Assembly (NCBI GenBank): GCA_022749755.1
Contig: CM040443.1
Coordinates: 10,079,744-10,143,743 of the forward strand
Direction of reading: 5' to 3'
Length of the DNA stretch: 64,000 bases
DNA from: Azadirachta indica
Lineage: Eukaryota > Streptophyta > Magnoliopsida > Sapindales > Meliaceae
Shown here: positions 11,995 to 30,300 of the stretch, one piece after another
How the letters are laid out: each line of letters starts with the position of its first letter
Position numbering within the stretch: the stretch's first letter is position 1
The notes under the pieces: generated by a model
What the model saw: the letters and a program-made list of their open reading frames with translations, nothing else
Databases searched by the model: none
What the model was told of the DNA's origin: nothing
Made by a program: the position numbers and the translations under genes

Positions 11995-13077
11995 TATGCT
12001 TAATGTCAAAGCACGTTGGTAGATGTCAAATCAATCACAGTTGCTCGCTCTGTTTCACTGAGATAACTTGAGCTTCCGTTCTGCACTTGTCTCAAACCGG
12101 TTTCAGGCAATTGGGATCACAAATTCACCAACTCACTGTTCTTTACGTTTTCCTTGCTTCTGATTTACATCCCAAATATTTGTTTTGATTGCCAACATTT
12201 TTACTTAAAAGAGTTCTGCGTAAATTTACGTGAACACCGTAGTTTTGTCCGAAATTTTTAAGTTCGAAGTGGAGTTTTTACTTCAATAATTGCTGAGCGA
12301 GCTTGAACTCCAATCCTTCTGAGATGGCTGCTGGATCGCCAAATTTATTATGTCTTTTCTTTTAACTAAATTTAGAAATTGTATAAAACATGTTTTGACA
12401 AATTAATTTTCTAATAAAATTTAAAGTATTATTCACCCTTTTAAGTTGTTTCCAACTGTCGAGATGCAATGCCTTGATTCATGCAGACAGGCTCACAGAC
12501 ATTCCAGGGAAGACAATATTCTTTGTTTACAAAACAAAAGCACTCAAGCTTTTGTTTTGAAGCTGAAGCAGAGATCTGAAGTAGCAAATCTAAGACTCTA
12601 ACTGACGAGTTTAATAAGTAACAAAAGCCATTTTGTGACTGCAATTTTTTAAGATTGGGACAAACCACGTGCAATCAAAGACATGTCATCTCGGGAGGTA
12701 GAGGTAGATTCTTCTCCCCCAACCCAAAAAAAAAAAAAAAAAAAAAATCGAGAGGCAGACGTTGGATCCCTTGTAGCATAAAGGTATCCTTAGGCTACAT
12801 TAGACAGCCTTGGTTTCTAATGTAGCTTTTGTTTATACTTGTAGCTTGTAACTAGAGTTCCAGTCACGACGGACATGTTTGAGGACCAACATAGTCACAA
12901 ATTCATTTAGATGTTGAAGAGTAAGGGATTGATGAAACAGGAAGCAGAAAAAGCGATAGCAAGTACAATCTTCGACTTAGAAAAGAGGAAGTTAAGATGG
13001 AAGTTTTACGAGCATATATCTAATGGCTTGCTATAGCCGAAAAATATAATACAAATTTTTGGGAATTTGAACATCCC

Positions 13078-17974
<4,897 letters not shown>

Positions 17975-18900
17975 GATGTACTAATCAACTTTCGAAATGT
18001 CACCCAACACAAAGAGGGTAAGAGTAGCAGCTTGTAAGTGCGGTTTTCAACCTGAAAATTGTAGAAAAAGAGAAACATGGAAGTTATAACAAGCCAAGAC
18101 AAATTACATTATGACAGACCAAATAGCATTTACAAAGTAGAAATTTTGTCATAGACAAAATATAAGGATGGTTATAAATCACAATTATTAGTTAAACAAA
18201 CATATTTTACAAATAAAAGATCATTTATACAAAAACTCCAAAAAAAATAATGTTTTAAGTGATTGGTTTCAACTGTCAATTGCTGTTAACTAATACAGTG
18301 AAACCCTGATATTTGTGTCAAACCAGATCACTTTACAATTATTATTATTTCCAAACCACAAAGTCAACCCAGATCAAATTCATGTGTAAAACTCATCCGA
18401 TACCGATAAGCCTTCAAATTTGGTGAATGGAAAGATCATAATGCAAGATAAAGCAACTAGTAGGAATGCCAAACTGAAGACCAACCCATGCACGGCATTT
18501 AATGACGGAAAATCATATAATTGGAGAATTGTTCTTGGCAGCTTGCTCTGACTTTGAGCACGTACAACTGAAGCCAGAGTCAGCCATACAAACTTGGAAA
18601 ACAAAAATTCTTTTCCCGTAAAAAAATCAAAATCAAAACAATAAATACTGACGAATTCAAGAAACAAAAAGGGTCAATCACCAATGAGCCTTCTTCTTAC
18701 AGTTTCATATTTGACCATAATATATATGTATATATATATATATATCGAAATTTTAATAGCCATTTAACCGTTGCAAATTTGCCAAACAAGACCCAAATCG
18801 TTAACCATAAATCAAGAAGAAAATTGCTATTTGATGGGATTTTAGAACAGATAATCTAGAGGTGAAACAGTTAGCTACCTGCGATCTTAACCGAGAGAGT
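17975..18900 (-). other. Likely 5' UTR and 5' UTR intron of the aminotransferase gene
   Basis: Upstream of the ATG at 17974 the minus strand carries an acceptor-like pyrimidine tract ending in CAG near 18055. A donor-like CAG/GTAGCTA lies near 18880. The interval is AT-rich and holds an AT dinucleotide run at about 18719-18745. No coding frame is supported. A leader exon of a few tens of bases near 18880-18920 would fit, with the promoter further right. Confidence 0.4.
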
Positions 18901-20805
18901 TCGGTTGAGGAAGATTTACTTGTGGGTGGGCGTGGGCTCACTTCAGTTGAAGCCAACGTGTTACACCAACGTGTCCACAGAAATGCACACAGTCGTGAAG
19001 ACTCGTGCTTTGTGTGTCAGCTATACATATAAAGGACTTTATGTCAGATTAAAAAAAAGAATAAAGAAAGACAAGACACAAGCAAAGATGTAATGGGATG
19101 AGCAGAGCCACTGAAAATTTGGAGATAGATTATTGCACTAACAGATATTAAAAATTGGAGAGAAAAGGATAAAGTTCATGCAAGAAGTGTGGTGTAGCTT
19201 CAAACTAACGAGTTCTTGGTAGATATTGAAACTCTTTGGGGTCAGTTTTTGCTTGGACATATTATTCATCTTTGCCCCTCGTCGCTCTCATTAGTGTAGT
19301 GGTTGATATTTATTTGGTGAATTCACTCCTGCCTTGGATATCATTTATTCTACACGTTCATATTATCTCAGAGTTTTCTTTAGCTTTCGCTAATTAAACG
19401 ATGAAATGATATAAGATTATTTAAAACAGTCGTAAAAATTTTAAAAAATAATTTAAGAATTAAAAAAATAGATGACACATTATGATTAAAAAGAAATCTA
19501 CTTTTATTGAATAATTTTGTTAAATTAATTTTTTTATTTAAGGTTTTCCTTTTTAATTTTGGTCTGGCTTGGCTAGTGACTAATTAAAGGTGGGCCAAGG
19601 AAGACGAAAAAGAAGTAAAAAAAGAGAAAATGATAGGCGGTTTATTTCTTGGATTATGTGGGTTGGTGATAATATTGTTAAATAATGAGGGAATCAATTA
19701 GGACAAAGGTTCATTTCATTATTCAATAGAATTAATTATCACAGAAAAGAAAAACACAAAAGCGTAATCGGTTTTGCTGCAAATTATCGGAAAAGGATTA
19801 ATTAAAGCTGCGGTTGATCAATATCACGGGCCCACTGCACTAATTTTCCAATGCTACCGATAATTTTATAATATTTATTTCTAAATTCTAGGTGTTCATA
19901 GTGAATGCTTGCGTGGCATTGGGAGACATATTGGGAATAATTATCTGGCTAGTTTTAAGATTTTTCAGGGACGACGAGTAATTTATAATCAAAACATAAC
20001 TATGCATTTTTTTTTAAATTGAGCATTTTTATAATTTAAAAAATTAAAAACAAAAGTCGACAGAAGTGAACTTTTGTTAATTGTATTATAAATCTGAAAA
20101 CTTGTCTGTGCCGCTTGGAGAAAAGCATGTTGTTGGAGCTGGACTCCGGGATTGGGCTCGAATGAATCCGTCCAAGATATCCTCAAACGTAAAGCCCAGT
20201 GAGAGAGGTTATTGCTTTCGACGATTCTAGGTATGGGCCTGCTTTGTTTGCTTGTAAACTGTTTTAAAGTTGATTTTCCCAATGCTTTTGCACTGCATTT
20301 TTAACGTTGTACAAGAATGTCAATGCGTTGGTGCCGCTAATGCAAGTATCTCGCTGGTTTAGCAATTTAATATTTTTTATAATTAAAATACTTTTCTTCA
20401 TATCATTGATAAGCGGTTATTTTCGAATTGATTACTTCAATTCTACCCTTTCCTTTAATATTTCGATTCAATCATTTTTTTTTTTTTAAATTCCATCTAA
20501 TATCGAATGAATCCAGCCGAGTTTGTCCAATCCTAAATAGCGGCATCCTACCTTATAAAAATGAGCTGAATTGTTCAAACTTTAAACAGGGTCGTGGAGA
20601 GCAGTAATCCAAAAACATAGTAATTGCAAATGTGCGAGCTAAACAGTTATAGAACGACATCGTTGAGAGCAACCATAAAATAATAACGGAAAAACAAATC
20701 AATTCAACGAGTAGTACAAGGGACAAATTCGTAATGTGGAGATGACAGTCCATCTCCGTCTGCGTCTCCAAGCCCGACACGAAAGCAACACAAAAAGGGC
20801 GACGA
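18901..20805. other. Bidirectional intergenic region between GGT (-) and PRPP synthase (+)
   Basis: The two genes are divergent, so this stretch should contain both promoters. A TATA-like TTATAAAAAT lies at about 20552-20561, roughly 250 bp before the proposed PRPP synthase start. Upstream ATGs occur in the leader, including one at 20736 opening a 72-codon frame that overlaps the real start. The rest is AT-rich and shows nothing else. Confidence 0.5.
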
Positions 20806-23800
20806 ATGAAGACCCCTGCGTTTATTTACCAAAAACCTCACTGTCCTCTCCTCCTCAAACTCAGCAATCCAAATCTTTCGTACAGAACCAGACGCCAAAA
20901 TATTCATTGTCAGATCAAGAACTTCGAAAATCAACCTCAAAGATGGAGCATTGAATTTATGTCCGGGCCGGAACATATTCATTTGATTCAAAATTCTATG
21001 TCTCCACTGTCAATGGCCGCCACTTCAGCGGCGGAATCCGCTGCCAGGGCTGTGAAAAAGGTCTCCCTTTTTTACTGTCCCGAGACTCAGGCGCTTGCTG
21101 AGAGAGTTGCTGCTCAGTCGGATGTCATTGAGCTACGTAGCATCAACTGGAGGTAATTTATCATTTTCGATTTTTTATGTTTTACTATTTTTTTCTTAAT
21201 TTTTGTAGATATAAATTAGAATTGGCATTTTTCTTATACAATTTTAATTTTAGCCGAAATATTTATGATCTAACTAGCGCAATTAAAAAATTGACAGCTA
21301 TATCTGTTCTTTCCCCGTAAAATTAAGTCAAAATTGAAACTTTTTCCGGCAATAGCAGTCGGCGCGTCGAGCACACTCGACAGCACGTTGACTGCGTGAC
21401 TAGTCCCACAGTGAAGGCCTTCTTTTTTTTTTTTTATTTTTCCTCATAATTTTCTGCAGATGATTTCATTCATTTTCGTTAGCGAGGACAAAATGAAAAG
21501 AAGCATCATGTGTGTCGCTCATCACACCAATTTTTATTACATTAACTTTGTCATTCTCTGCTTTTTCTTCAAAATCTGCCACGGTAACCACCGGTGTTTT
21601 TGCGCGTTGAATAAACTTGTCCTTGGTCTAAACGTGAACTGCTAAATTTTAAATCCTTATATTTATGGACTTCGCAATTATACTTTGGTTGTCACCTAGA
21701 ACCAACTGAGAAGATTGGTTTTTAAGTTGAGGATATTTTGTTCACACCATTTTTATGTGCAGGATAAATTACAGAACCGTAAAATTCCTAGTTATCTTTT
21801 ACCGTCTGGATAAGTTCTCTGTAAAGGAAGTCATGATGTTAGCGTACTTACAATAAAATATATGCTTTTATTCCCCAGATTAAATGTGGCTTCTGGGAAT
21901 TTGCCATTTTTCAACTTTCTAGTTCAAAGTTTACTTTTTAAGGCAGGAATAACTTTCATTATACAGTAATTTTTTCTTTTGGATGGCTGGAGCAAACTAT
22001 TGAAGATAATAATTTTTTTTTAGGGAAGAAAGGGGAAAACTTAGTAGTAATAAAATTTTGAATATATGGGTCCCACGGACATGTTGCATTGCCAGTCAAG
22101 TAATAATGATTTTTACTCAAGGTAGTTGAATTATTTGTGCAATGATTTATTTACTAAGCAGTCTAAGCTTGCAAACTTGTGCTAGTGTATTTATGGACGT
22201 TAATAAGATAGCTTACTGGCTCATGGATTTTTGACCGTCTCTGCTACTATAATTTATGATCATAATTATTTCGTTTTACTATGTTACTTGAAGTTTGAAA
22301 GATATCATTATTTAAGTTGCCATTTTAGCTTGTCGTTGTATGAGTCAAGTAATTATCAAGTTCTATTTATTGGCTTATTATTTCTAACATAAACATATTT
22401 ATACAATTTGATACTTTAGGACTTTTGAAGATGGATTCCCCAACTTATTTATACCGAATGCACATGGAATTCGTGGACAGAATGTAGCTTTTCTGGCCTC
22501 GTTTAGTTCACCGGGTAAAATTTTTGAGCAGCTATCAGTCATCTACGCACTGCCAAAACTGTTCATCTCTTCGTTCACTCTTGTCCTTCCTTTCTTTCCC
22601 ACGGGTACTTCTGAACGCATGGAGGATGAGGGAGATGTTGCGACAGCTTTTACTCTTGCTAGGATCCTGTCAAACATACCAACTTCAAGGGGAGGACCTA
22701 CTAGTTTGGTGACATTTGATATACATGCATTGCAGGTTTGTTGTTTAGAAATGATTTATTCTGAAGTCAATTAATATTCTTTTATCGGGTTTTCTATTTT
22801 TCTTTTATAGCTTTGCTTTGGACAATTTCCTTACTTTCTCTCTTGGCTTGTTTTATGCCGTCTTAGGAGAGGTTCTACTTTGGTGATACTATTTTACCAT
22901 GCTTCGAAAGTGGAATGCCTTTGCTTAAAAATAGGCTACAACAGCTCCCTGATTCTGACAATGTAAGACTATTATTATTTGTTTTCCGTAATGATATTTT
23001 AACTTCTGAAACGCCAGAGACAACAGCTCTTAAATCATCCATACAAGAGACTAGACTGTTTTGGTATCTTAAATTAGAAATATTGCTGCTACTAATCATC
23101 TCCAGTTTGATGCTGTTACCATGTCACCAAAATCTAGACCAGTACCCAAGCTAGCTTACAGCATCAATTTTCCCTTTTGCTGAAGTTTATCTGATAAGTA
23201 CCAATTTTGGAGGTTTTGAACTGATACAATTTATTCTTTCATAGACCAAGTTGAAAACACTGAAATGGAATGCACCTCAAGAAAATCTTATTTGAGTCAA
23301 TCCCTAAATACTAGGAGACTAAGGCCTCTCTTTTATATTTCATATATTAGTGTAGACTCCAATCTTTTTTTCAGGTGATTGTATACCTGTTCTCTGAACT
23401 AGAAGTTCAACCTTTGGTAACCTGAATGTTAGATTTAATGAGATTAATTGCCTCAAGAAAGCTTAGTTTTTGACAATAAGTTCTCTGTTCTAATTTCCTT
23501 CAGTTTTCCAGATATCCATCGCTTTTCCTGATGATGGTGCATGGAAACGATTTCATAAGCAGCTGCAGCATTTCCCCATGGTATTTTATATCACCCATGT
23601 TCAAGGATGTTTTTAAGTCACCCGTAATTGTGTTCATCATACACCTGTTCACAGAAACAGTTGTGAATAAATTTACATAATCCTGAATTATCATGTTTCT
23701 TCAGAATATAGATTTGCAGACTTGAATGGGAAAAAGGGATTTGTGTTGCCTGGCAAAATGCAGGAATGAGGTTCTGGGAATAATTTTTCTTCTGTTTCAG

Positions 23801-25953
23801 AGACCATAATCACTGTTTCCAGCTGTGATGTGATCATGTAAAAGAATGTACATTATAGGATGATATTTTGATAAGTAATTGCTCAGCTTTCTGTCCAGCA
23901 GGAGTTCTAGTGACCACAGATTAAGAGCTTTAGAGGCCAGTGCAGTTGATGCGATTAGGACTATTATCTTAACAAAAATCTGAAATGAATGGAATACTAT
24001 CCTGTGGTAATCTGTTTGTTCCAGGAGGATAGAAGGCAATCTTGTTGAAGGGAGTGACATTATTGTATTCTTGATAGCTTTAGATTACTAACACATCTAA
24101 GAGGAAAATAATACAAGAAATTTACTTCAGATGTATGTCTTGTGGATACAATGACTCAAAAAGACATTATTTTAAGTCATTATTTTACATCTCAATGGTA
24201 GATATGCTTGTTTTTCTTTCCCTTTATTACTGCATAACAACTTGTTATAATCTATCCTAGGCTATCTGCATAATTTTTCACACCACTGTATGTAGATTGT
24301 TTGTAATAAAGTTCGGGAAGGTGACCAAAGAATTGTACGCATCAAGGAGGGAGACCCTTGGGGACGGCACATTGTGATTGTTGATGATTTGGTCCAATCA
24401 GGTGGCACACTCATTGAATGCCAGGTATACAACATTTTTATTTTGTACTTTTTCTTTGTTTTTGCACATGTCCCCTTTTAACTCTATTAATCCTTATATA
24501 CTTTTGAGATCTTGATTATTATTCTCCACATAGAGAAGAAACATGATTGGGAGTGAAATAGGAAACTTTCCGTGAGGCCTACAAGCTTCTATAGTTGGGA
24601 AATTTAGAGTGCAATCAGTAACATTTTCAAAATAGTGTTTTTAAGAATAAAAAGGTTGATGATTATTCATAGCTACTACCTTGACACCAAAGAAAAGTTT
24701 GACCTAATGCTTTATTTCTGTTCTAGTTGATCATTCGACATTAAAAGTGTATTGATTTTTCCCCAATAACCAAATACTTTTATTTGTAAATACTGCATAT
24801 TGGATTCCATCCATAAAATTGATTTTCTTCTCTCTAAGTTCGAGTCTCAATAAGAGTTTGGTAATGTTTGTTAAAATAATTTTTAAAATGAAAAATAATG
24901 AAAACATGTTTGGTATTATTTTTGGAAATGAGTAAAATAGTGTTTTGAGAAAAAATTAGAATTAATTTTCAAAAACATATTTTTTTAAAATGTCGAAAGA
25001 CAACAAAAAGTTAGTTTTTTATGTTAAAATTCTAAGAATAATGTTTTTTTTTTTAAATTTTTAAAATGAATTTTTAAAACATGCAACTCCCATGTTTTCT
25101 GCTAACTTTTGTTTTCTGAAAATGTAACCAAGCCACCTCTTAGGTCTCTCATTTTAGTTAGTACCATATTTTAGAAGTTAATTGATATATAAGTCAGGGT
25201 GAACCTTTCCTAGTCCTACTGTAGAGTCCTACTTTAATAGGGTGCTAAACCAGATTGGCTCTTGATTCCCTTCTAAATTGGAACAATGTTGCATTGATTT
25301 GACCTCAAATTTGTTGGTGTTTGTTTTTGAATCATTTGATGGCTACCATTTTCAGAGGCTGAACTTCAAAATCTTTGATGTTTCAATCAAGATAAAAATC
25401 TTTGATACACTTGTAACTCATCTTGGAAACTGCTTTTATGGTTTGAGGCTCTAATGAATGACTTGATTGAACACAAATACTTGACTACCCACAAAACAAG
25501 ATTGCCTTTTGATTACCTAATGTGTTGCCGGAGTACCTATTATCCTTATGTTATCTTGATGTCTTTTAGAAAGTGCTAGCTGCCCATGGAGCAGCAAAAA
25601 TAAGCGCATACGTGACACATGGGATTTTTCCTAACAGGTCGTGGGAGCGATTTAAACAAGATAATGGAGGTATTACATGAAGAAACTCTTTTACATCTTA
25701 ATTCCAAATAATTCTTTGTTTCTTCTTTCCTTCTTTCTGATTTGCTTTCCATTTGAATAAAAAATTCTACAATGTGGTTTCCTCATCTCTCTCTGTTTCT
25801 ATTCTATTTACTTATACAGGAAATCCTGAGTCTGGCCTGGCATACTTCTGGATTACTGACTCTTGCCCAATGACCGTGAATGAGGTTACGCACAAACCAC
25901 CGTTTGAAGTTCTGAGTCTAGCAGGCTCCATTGCCGCTGCTCTTCAGATATGA
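20806..25953 (+). CDS. PRS3: Ribose-phosphate pyrophosphokinase (PRPP synthase), plant class II, PRS3/PRS4 type, 7 exons
   Basis: Exons are 20806-21152, 22420-22735, 22867-22962, 23512-23580, 24296-24424, 25570-25669 and 25820-25953, all GT-AG with closing phases (396 aa from the first ATG). The enzyme transfers pyrophosphate from ATP to ribose-5-phosphate, giving PRPP for nucleotide, His and Trp synthesis. The PRPP-binding loop is [16 protein letters not shown], about residues 302-317. [16 protein letters not shown]-like and [11 protein letters not shown] blocks match plant class II (phosphate-independent) isozymes. The start is uncertain. The ATG at 20806 adds a basic, acid-poor N-terminus that could be an organelle presequence, as in PRS3. 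ATGs at 20959 (345 aa) or 20998 (332 aa) would give a cytosolic PRS4-like enzyme. Being in the same neighbourhood as PHS1 and AP-1 mu, as At1g10700 is, favours PRS3. Confidence 0.93.
24845..25140. repeat. MITE-like element in a PRPP synthase intron
   Basis: The segment lies in the intron between 24424 and 25570. Its ends form an imperfect inverted repeat: AGAGTTTGGTAATGTTT on the left, and AAATGTAACCAAGCCACCTCT on the right, whose complement starts AGAGGTGGCTTGGTTAC. The interior is AT-rich and non-coding. It matches the reverse complement of the 6553-6725 fragment, so this is a repeated family. Boundaries are good to about 10 bp. Confidence 0.6.
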
Positions 25954-27329
25954 GTTGGGTTTAGAAATTATCTAGCCATTGCGGCTAAATGCTGTGCGGG
26001 ACCTTCATTCGTATTTTCTCTTTTTCTTTTCCTTTTCCTTTTCCTTTTCCTACCATCTATAGAGAAATTAAGTTCTGACTTTGAGGGAGCAATCTTATTA
26101 AAGAACAAGAAAAGAAGGCGGCAGAAATATTTTGATGGTCTTGTTTGCTTTTATTTGTATCCAACTATTTATGTAAATGGGATATTAAAACTACTTATGT
26201 ATTTTTACGCGGGATATTCGCTCATACGTTGGGGAGAACAGAGAGGCGTTGGCCGGAAACATCTGTAGATAGGGGATGGATGAACATGGTTTGGGTTTTG
26301 TCAGGCCAGCCCAAACTCGTCCAGAGGTCAGAAAACGGACCCCGATTGTAGAGACTGGCTTATAATTTGTCAAAAAATTCTGAACTTTTAACGTCAATAT
26401 TGAATCAGACAATGAACACATCCTTCTAAATTCATTTAGCGCATATTTATATGTTGAAAGAGATGGATCAAACACTCCGAACGTCATGGCGGTCCTGACC
26501 GAATAACTCTATCAGTCTTCAGAAGTTCCTGTTAGCTACGTGTTCGATAGTTTTGGTTTTTCTGATAACTAAAATGATTTTTTTAATAATTAAAATTTTT
26601 TGACGTGGTTTAATGAACATTGAACAAAATTTGAGAATTAAACAAAATTTTGTTTTATTAAAAAAATTTAAAATTTAAATTTTTAATAGTAAACTTTTTA
26701 CAGTTATTTTAAAAAATAAAATTATTTAAAATATTTTTATTTTATTTTAAAAATTTTATGTTATTTTTTAAAATAAAATATTAAAAAAAATATTTATTTA
26801 TTAAAATAATTATTTAAATTTTTTAAAAAATTATTTTTAATTATTAAACAATTACTAAATTTTTATTAAAAATAAATTTTATTTATAACAATTATACGGT
26901 TAAAAGATTTATTATATAATTTTATTTAAAAAATTTATACCCAATGGATTTTAAATTCTACTACAATTTCATTTAAACTCGCAACTGAACCTACAATTAA
27001 ATTTCCCATTGCCGTGCCTCCATAAGGGAGATAAACTACAATTGGGCAAGAACCAAAAACCAAAGTCATTTATTTAGTATTTAAAATTTTCGATCATCGG
27101 GAATACTTGTAGTACAACAATCCAGATCATGAAACGGCAGAAAACGGGAAAATGGATGAATTCTCGAAGGGGAAAAAGAAGGCTATGAAGCTGTACACAA
27201 CTATCAAATTTTAACCACCACAACTAAAATGGCCTGTAATTATTTCCCTCCCCTTGTCTCTCTCTCAGTCTTCACTGATTTGTCAAAGACGAACTGACAA
27301 CAAAAGTTGGATGCTTCAAGAAGCACCAC
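25954..27329. other. 3' flanks of two convergent genes
   Basis: A CCTTTT hexamer repeat (about four units, 26029-26052) lies in the probable PRPP synthase 3' UTR. Bases 26570-26930 are almost pure A/T with many short self-complementary stretches (AAAATTTT, TTTAAAATTTAAA) and may be a decayed foldback MITE, though no clean ends are visible. Bases 27100-27329 probably hold the 3' UTR of the TrpD-like gene. No gene is seen. Confidence 0.45.
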
Positions 27330-30300
27330 TCACTTCAACTTATGAGAGATCTTTATGTAGTTTAGGAGCTTTTGGAGAGCCTTGCCACTATCAATAGCCT
27401 CCCTGGCTCTATCCATTGCCATTGATACATCTTCTGCACCTTCACATCCTGTCAAGTGATCCACAATCCCAGCATTCAAAACAATTCGATCATAAGCCGG
27501 TCCTTTCTCACCATGAAGAGCAGCCAAACCCAAACCTATATTCTTTGAAACCTGAAATTTCAGAAATATAATCACACTTCAAATCCAGTTCAATATCTTA
27601 TCAGAATTTTTAAAAAGCGCTTAAGTGGGTATAAAAGGACATGGACAACAAGGAACATGGAACAAGAGATCTAGGATACCGGTTTGAAGACCACAAAAAT
27701 TTATTTTGGATCAATAGCTAAGGTTAAAACAATTTACACATAGCTAAATATTCTATATTGCTATCAGTAGCAAGCTTGCAAGGCAAGCCGAGAACAGAAT
27801 ATAAAGAACTAGCAATAAATCAGAGAAACGTTACCGATCTGTCAGTTCTTGGAGTATCAGTAGGCTCAAAACCATAGTCACTGGCATTGACCTCAAGATT
27901 GAAATTCTGGCGTGACACTCCTGAGAAAATAAAACCGGAGGTTTCACTATTACTGATACAAGAACACTGCATGAATTCCAATCAATTGATTAAGTGCTTA
28001 ATATCAATGATGAGCTTGGCCACATGTTTACTACAGAAACTATTGTGCATTTTTAAATAATAGATATTATTATTGTAAAGCTACAGGAGGCAAAAAAGAG
28101 AGCTAAGTTCTACAAACCATCTTCTTCAGAAGCAGACTCCAAGCTCAGTGAACAGAACCCTGAACAGTAATTAACAGGAAGTCCTTTTGATACCTGTGCC
28201 GATCGCAATCTTGTTGTCATTGAGAGTGCCCCTTCCTCACCCTAGAAACAAGTTATTTTTCAGGTTACTCAATTGATGCCTACCATCTTACTAGTCCAGG
28301 GCAAATCAGTTACTGTTTACAGAAAGTACTAAACTTTCAAGGCAGGTGATTGAAATTTAACAATCAGGCATCCTATCAGTTCAATGACTTATGAAAGACA
28401 AAGTTTCAACCTTCACCACCAAACCAGAATGAACACCTCTTCTTTTCATAAGCATCAAGAGTGGCTCCTCATAACCTTCGTGATAAAATCCAGCAACAAT
28501 TGCTTCTCTTCCCCGAGCCTGTTGAAAAAGCAACAAATTCTAGGTAGTCAGGCTCTAAAACTATATATGGTATACTAGTTATTGTCCAGACCACATATTT
28601 AGCATGTATGAAACACATGCATGTAACTGTCGCGTTCTGCATCTGGTTAATGGCTTCAGAATGAAATAGCTATACTGCTTAGAGATTAGGGTACAAGAAA
28701 CTACTTCATGAACATCCTAACCACTTAAAGTTTCCAGAGTATACATTTGGTTCAGTTTTTCGTACAGAGATCACCCCAGGGACTCATCCGCTATACGAAA
28801 AAGCAATTCAAGCTATCCACTAATCTAAATCTACTTTATGAGGCAGCAAGATCATTGATAGTAACACATAACACAATGTCTAATCAATATATGCCATAGC
28901 TCACCCTCACAAATTGCTGAACCTTTTCACTAGTTGCCAGTGGGGGGCGTTTCTTTATGTGCTCCCTCAACCCTATCAATGAATATCTGTGAAAGGAATC
29001 ATTTGAATTTATCAGTTTCAAAAACAAAAACTATTATTCCACTCCTAGACACCAAAAAGTACAGAACATCACCCAAAACTGTCTATAGTTACATTCAAAA
29101 GAGGAGTAGGCTAAATAACATGTTAGGGCCATAACTGAAGATTGATGGAACCTGAAACAAGGAGAAACATCTTAGATGTCCATTAACTCCTATTCAACCA
29201 AGTGTGAGGCCATATCTGAAGCACAACTTTACTCAGAAGATGCATTCCAGTACAATGACATAGAATGCATCAATTTTACGTACATAAAAAGAATATATTA
29301 TGGAACAAAGTGCAGTCTGAAAAAATATTGACTTGGCAGTTGTTTGAAATAAACTAGTGACCAGTCAGAGGTCGTATTTAGCTCTCAAAGGTCAACAAAG
29401 TTCAAAATAAAACCGCTACTTCCTAAGCTTCATACCAAAAAAAAAAGGCTTTGGCAAGGGTCACACTCTTAGGAGAGACATTGATTGCAATGGTCCTACC
29501 ATGACCTTTTAAGCATTTGGCAACCTTACCATCTAATAATTTCCTTGCAAACTGTTTTGGTAATAAGATATTTCAGAATTAAGAAAATAAACAATCCCCA
29601 GACAAAGTTAAGTGCTAAAAATGAAATTCTGTTCAAATGAAGAATGATATTTTAGAAAGAGGTTGAAATAGGTATATTTGGTAAGATTTTCATACAGAGA
29701 TGGCCGAGCTTCACGTTGACTAACAAAGGCAAAACCAACCTCCTCATCCTGAAACAACAGTTAAGAAAGTTAGAACATGAGACAGAGAGTACAAAGGAGA
29801 AATCACAATCTAGTATCCATGAACCAAAAAGACCTCAAGAAGTTCTTTCGCCTGCAAAACAGATAAGTTTGTATTAGCTCCCATAAATTTCAGCATCTGT
29901 TCTTCAGTGACACCCCCCTGGAGAGAACAAGACCATTCAAATAATCTGCACTTGAAATATTATGAGTCAAAAATATATGAAGCATAAGCTTCCAAAGCAT
30001 CAGCATCTCAGCATCCAGGGGAAATTTATACAGGAAGGAATATTTCCACAACAGCATGGGTCAAAACCAACAAAATAATAAGATACTTGAATATGTCAGT
30101 GTCCATTTCAAATGTACTTTCCCTTGAAAGCTGAAATGCATAACTGGCAATATGAACACCCACTTATGCAGATGCTTTTCAAGATTATTGCAGGGAAAGA
30201 AAATAGTTATACAGATTTCAAATGTACTTTCCCCTGAAGCTGAATTGCATAACTGGCAATATGAATATCCACTTATGCAGATGCTTTTCAAGATTATTGC

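Larger units (their letters stand above)
9843..13077. other. SMR6 5' leader/promoter and intergenic DNA
   Basis: Bases 9843 to about 10190 look like a pyrimidine-rich 5' leader on the minus strand, and a TATTTAAA-like box lies at about 10181-10190. Beyond the E2F palindrome the DNA is AT-rich. It has an AT/AC dinucleotide run at about 11217-11270, a T-run near 11545, a diverged tandem duplication at 11581-11994 (separate entry) and an A24 run near 12725. No gene is supported. The last part, to about 13077, should be the 3' UTR of the aminotransferase gene. Confidence 0.5.

Noticed and set aside
12441..12674. 77-codon minus-strand frame
   Set aside because: No family resemblance and no splice or promoter context; chance frame.
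19989..20282. 97-codon minus-strand frame in the GGT-PRS intergenic region
   Set aside because: Half of it is low-complexity AT sequence and it resembles no known protein; it lies in the divergent promoter region.
29834..29851. An 18-nt microexon in the TrpD-like gene, suggested by a TTTTGCAG before GCGAAAG
   Set aside because: The frame is open through this TTTTGCAG and joins the upstream acceptor at 29918; a single 84-nt exon explains the protein better.
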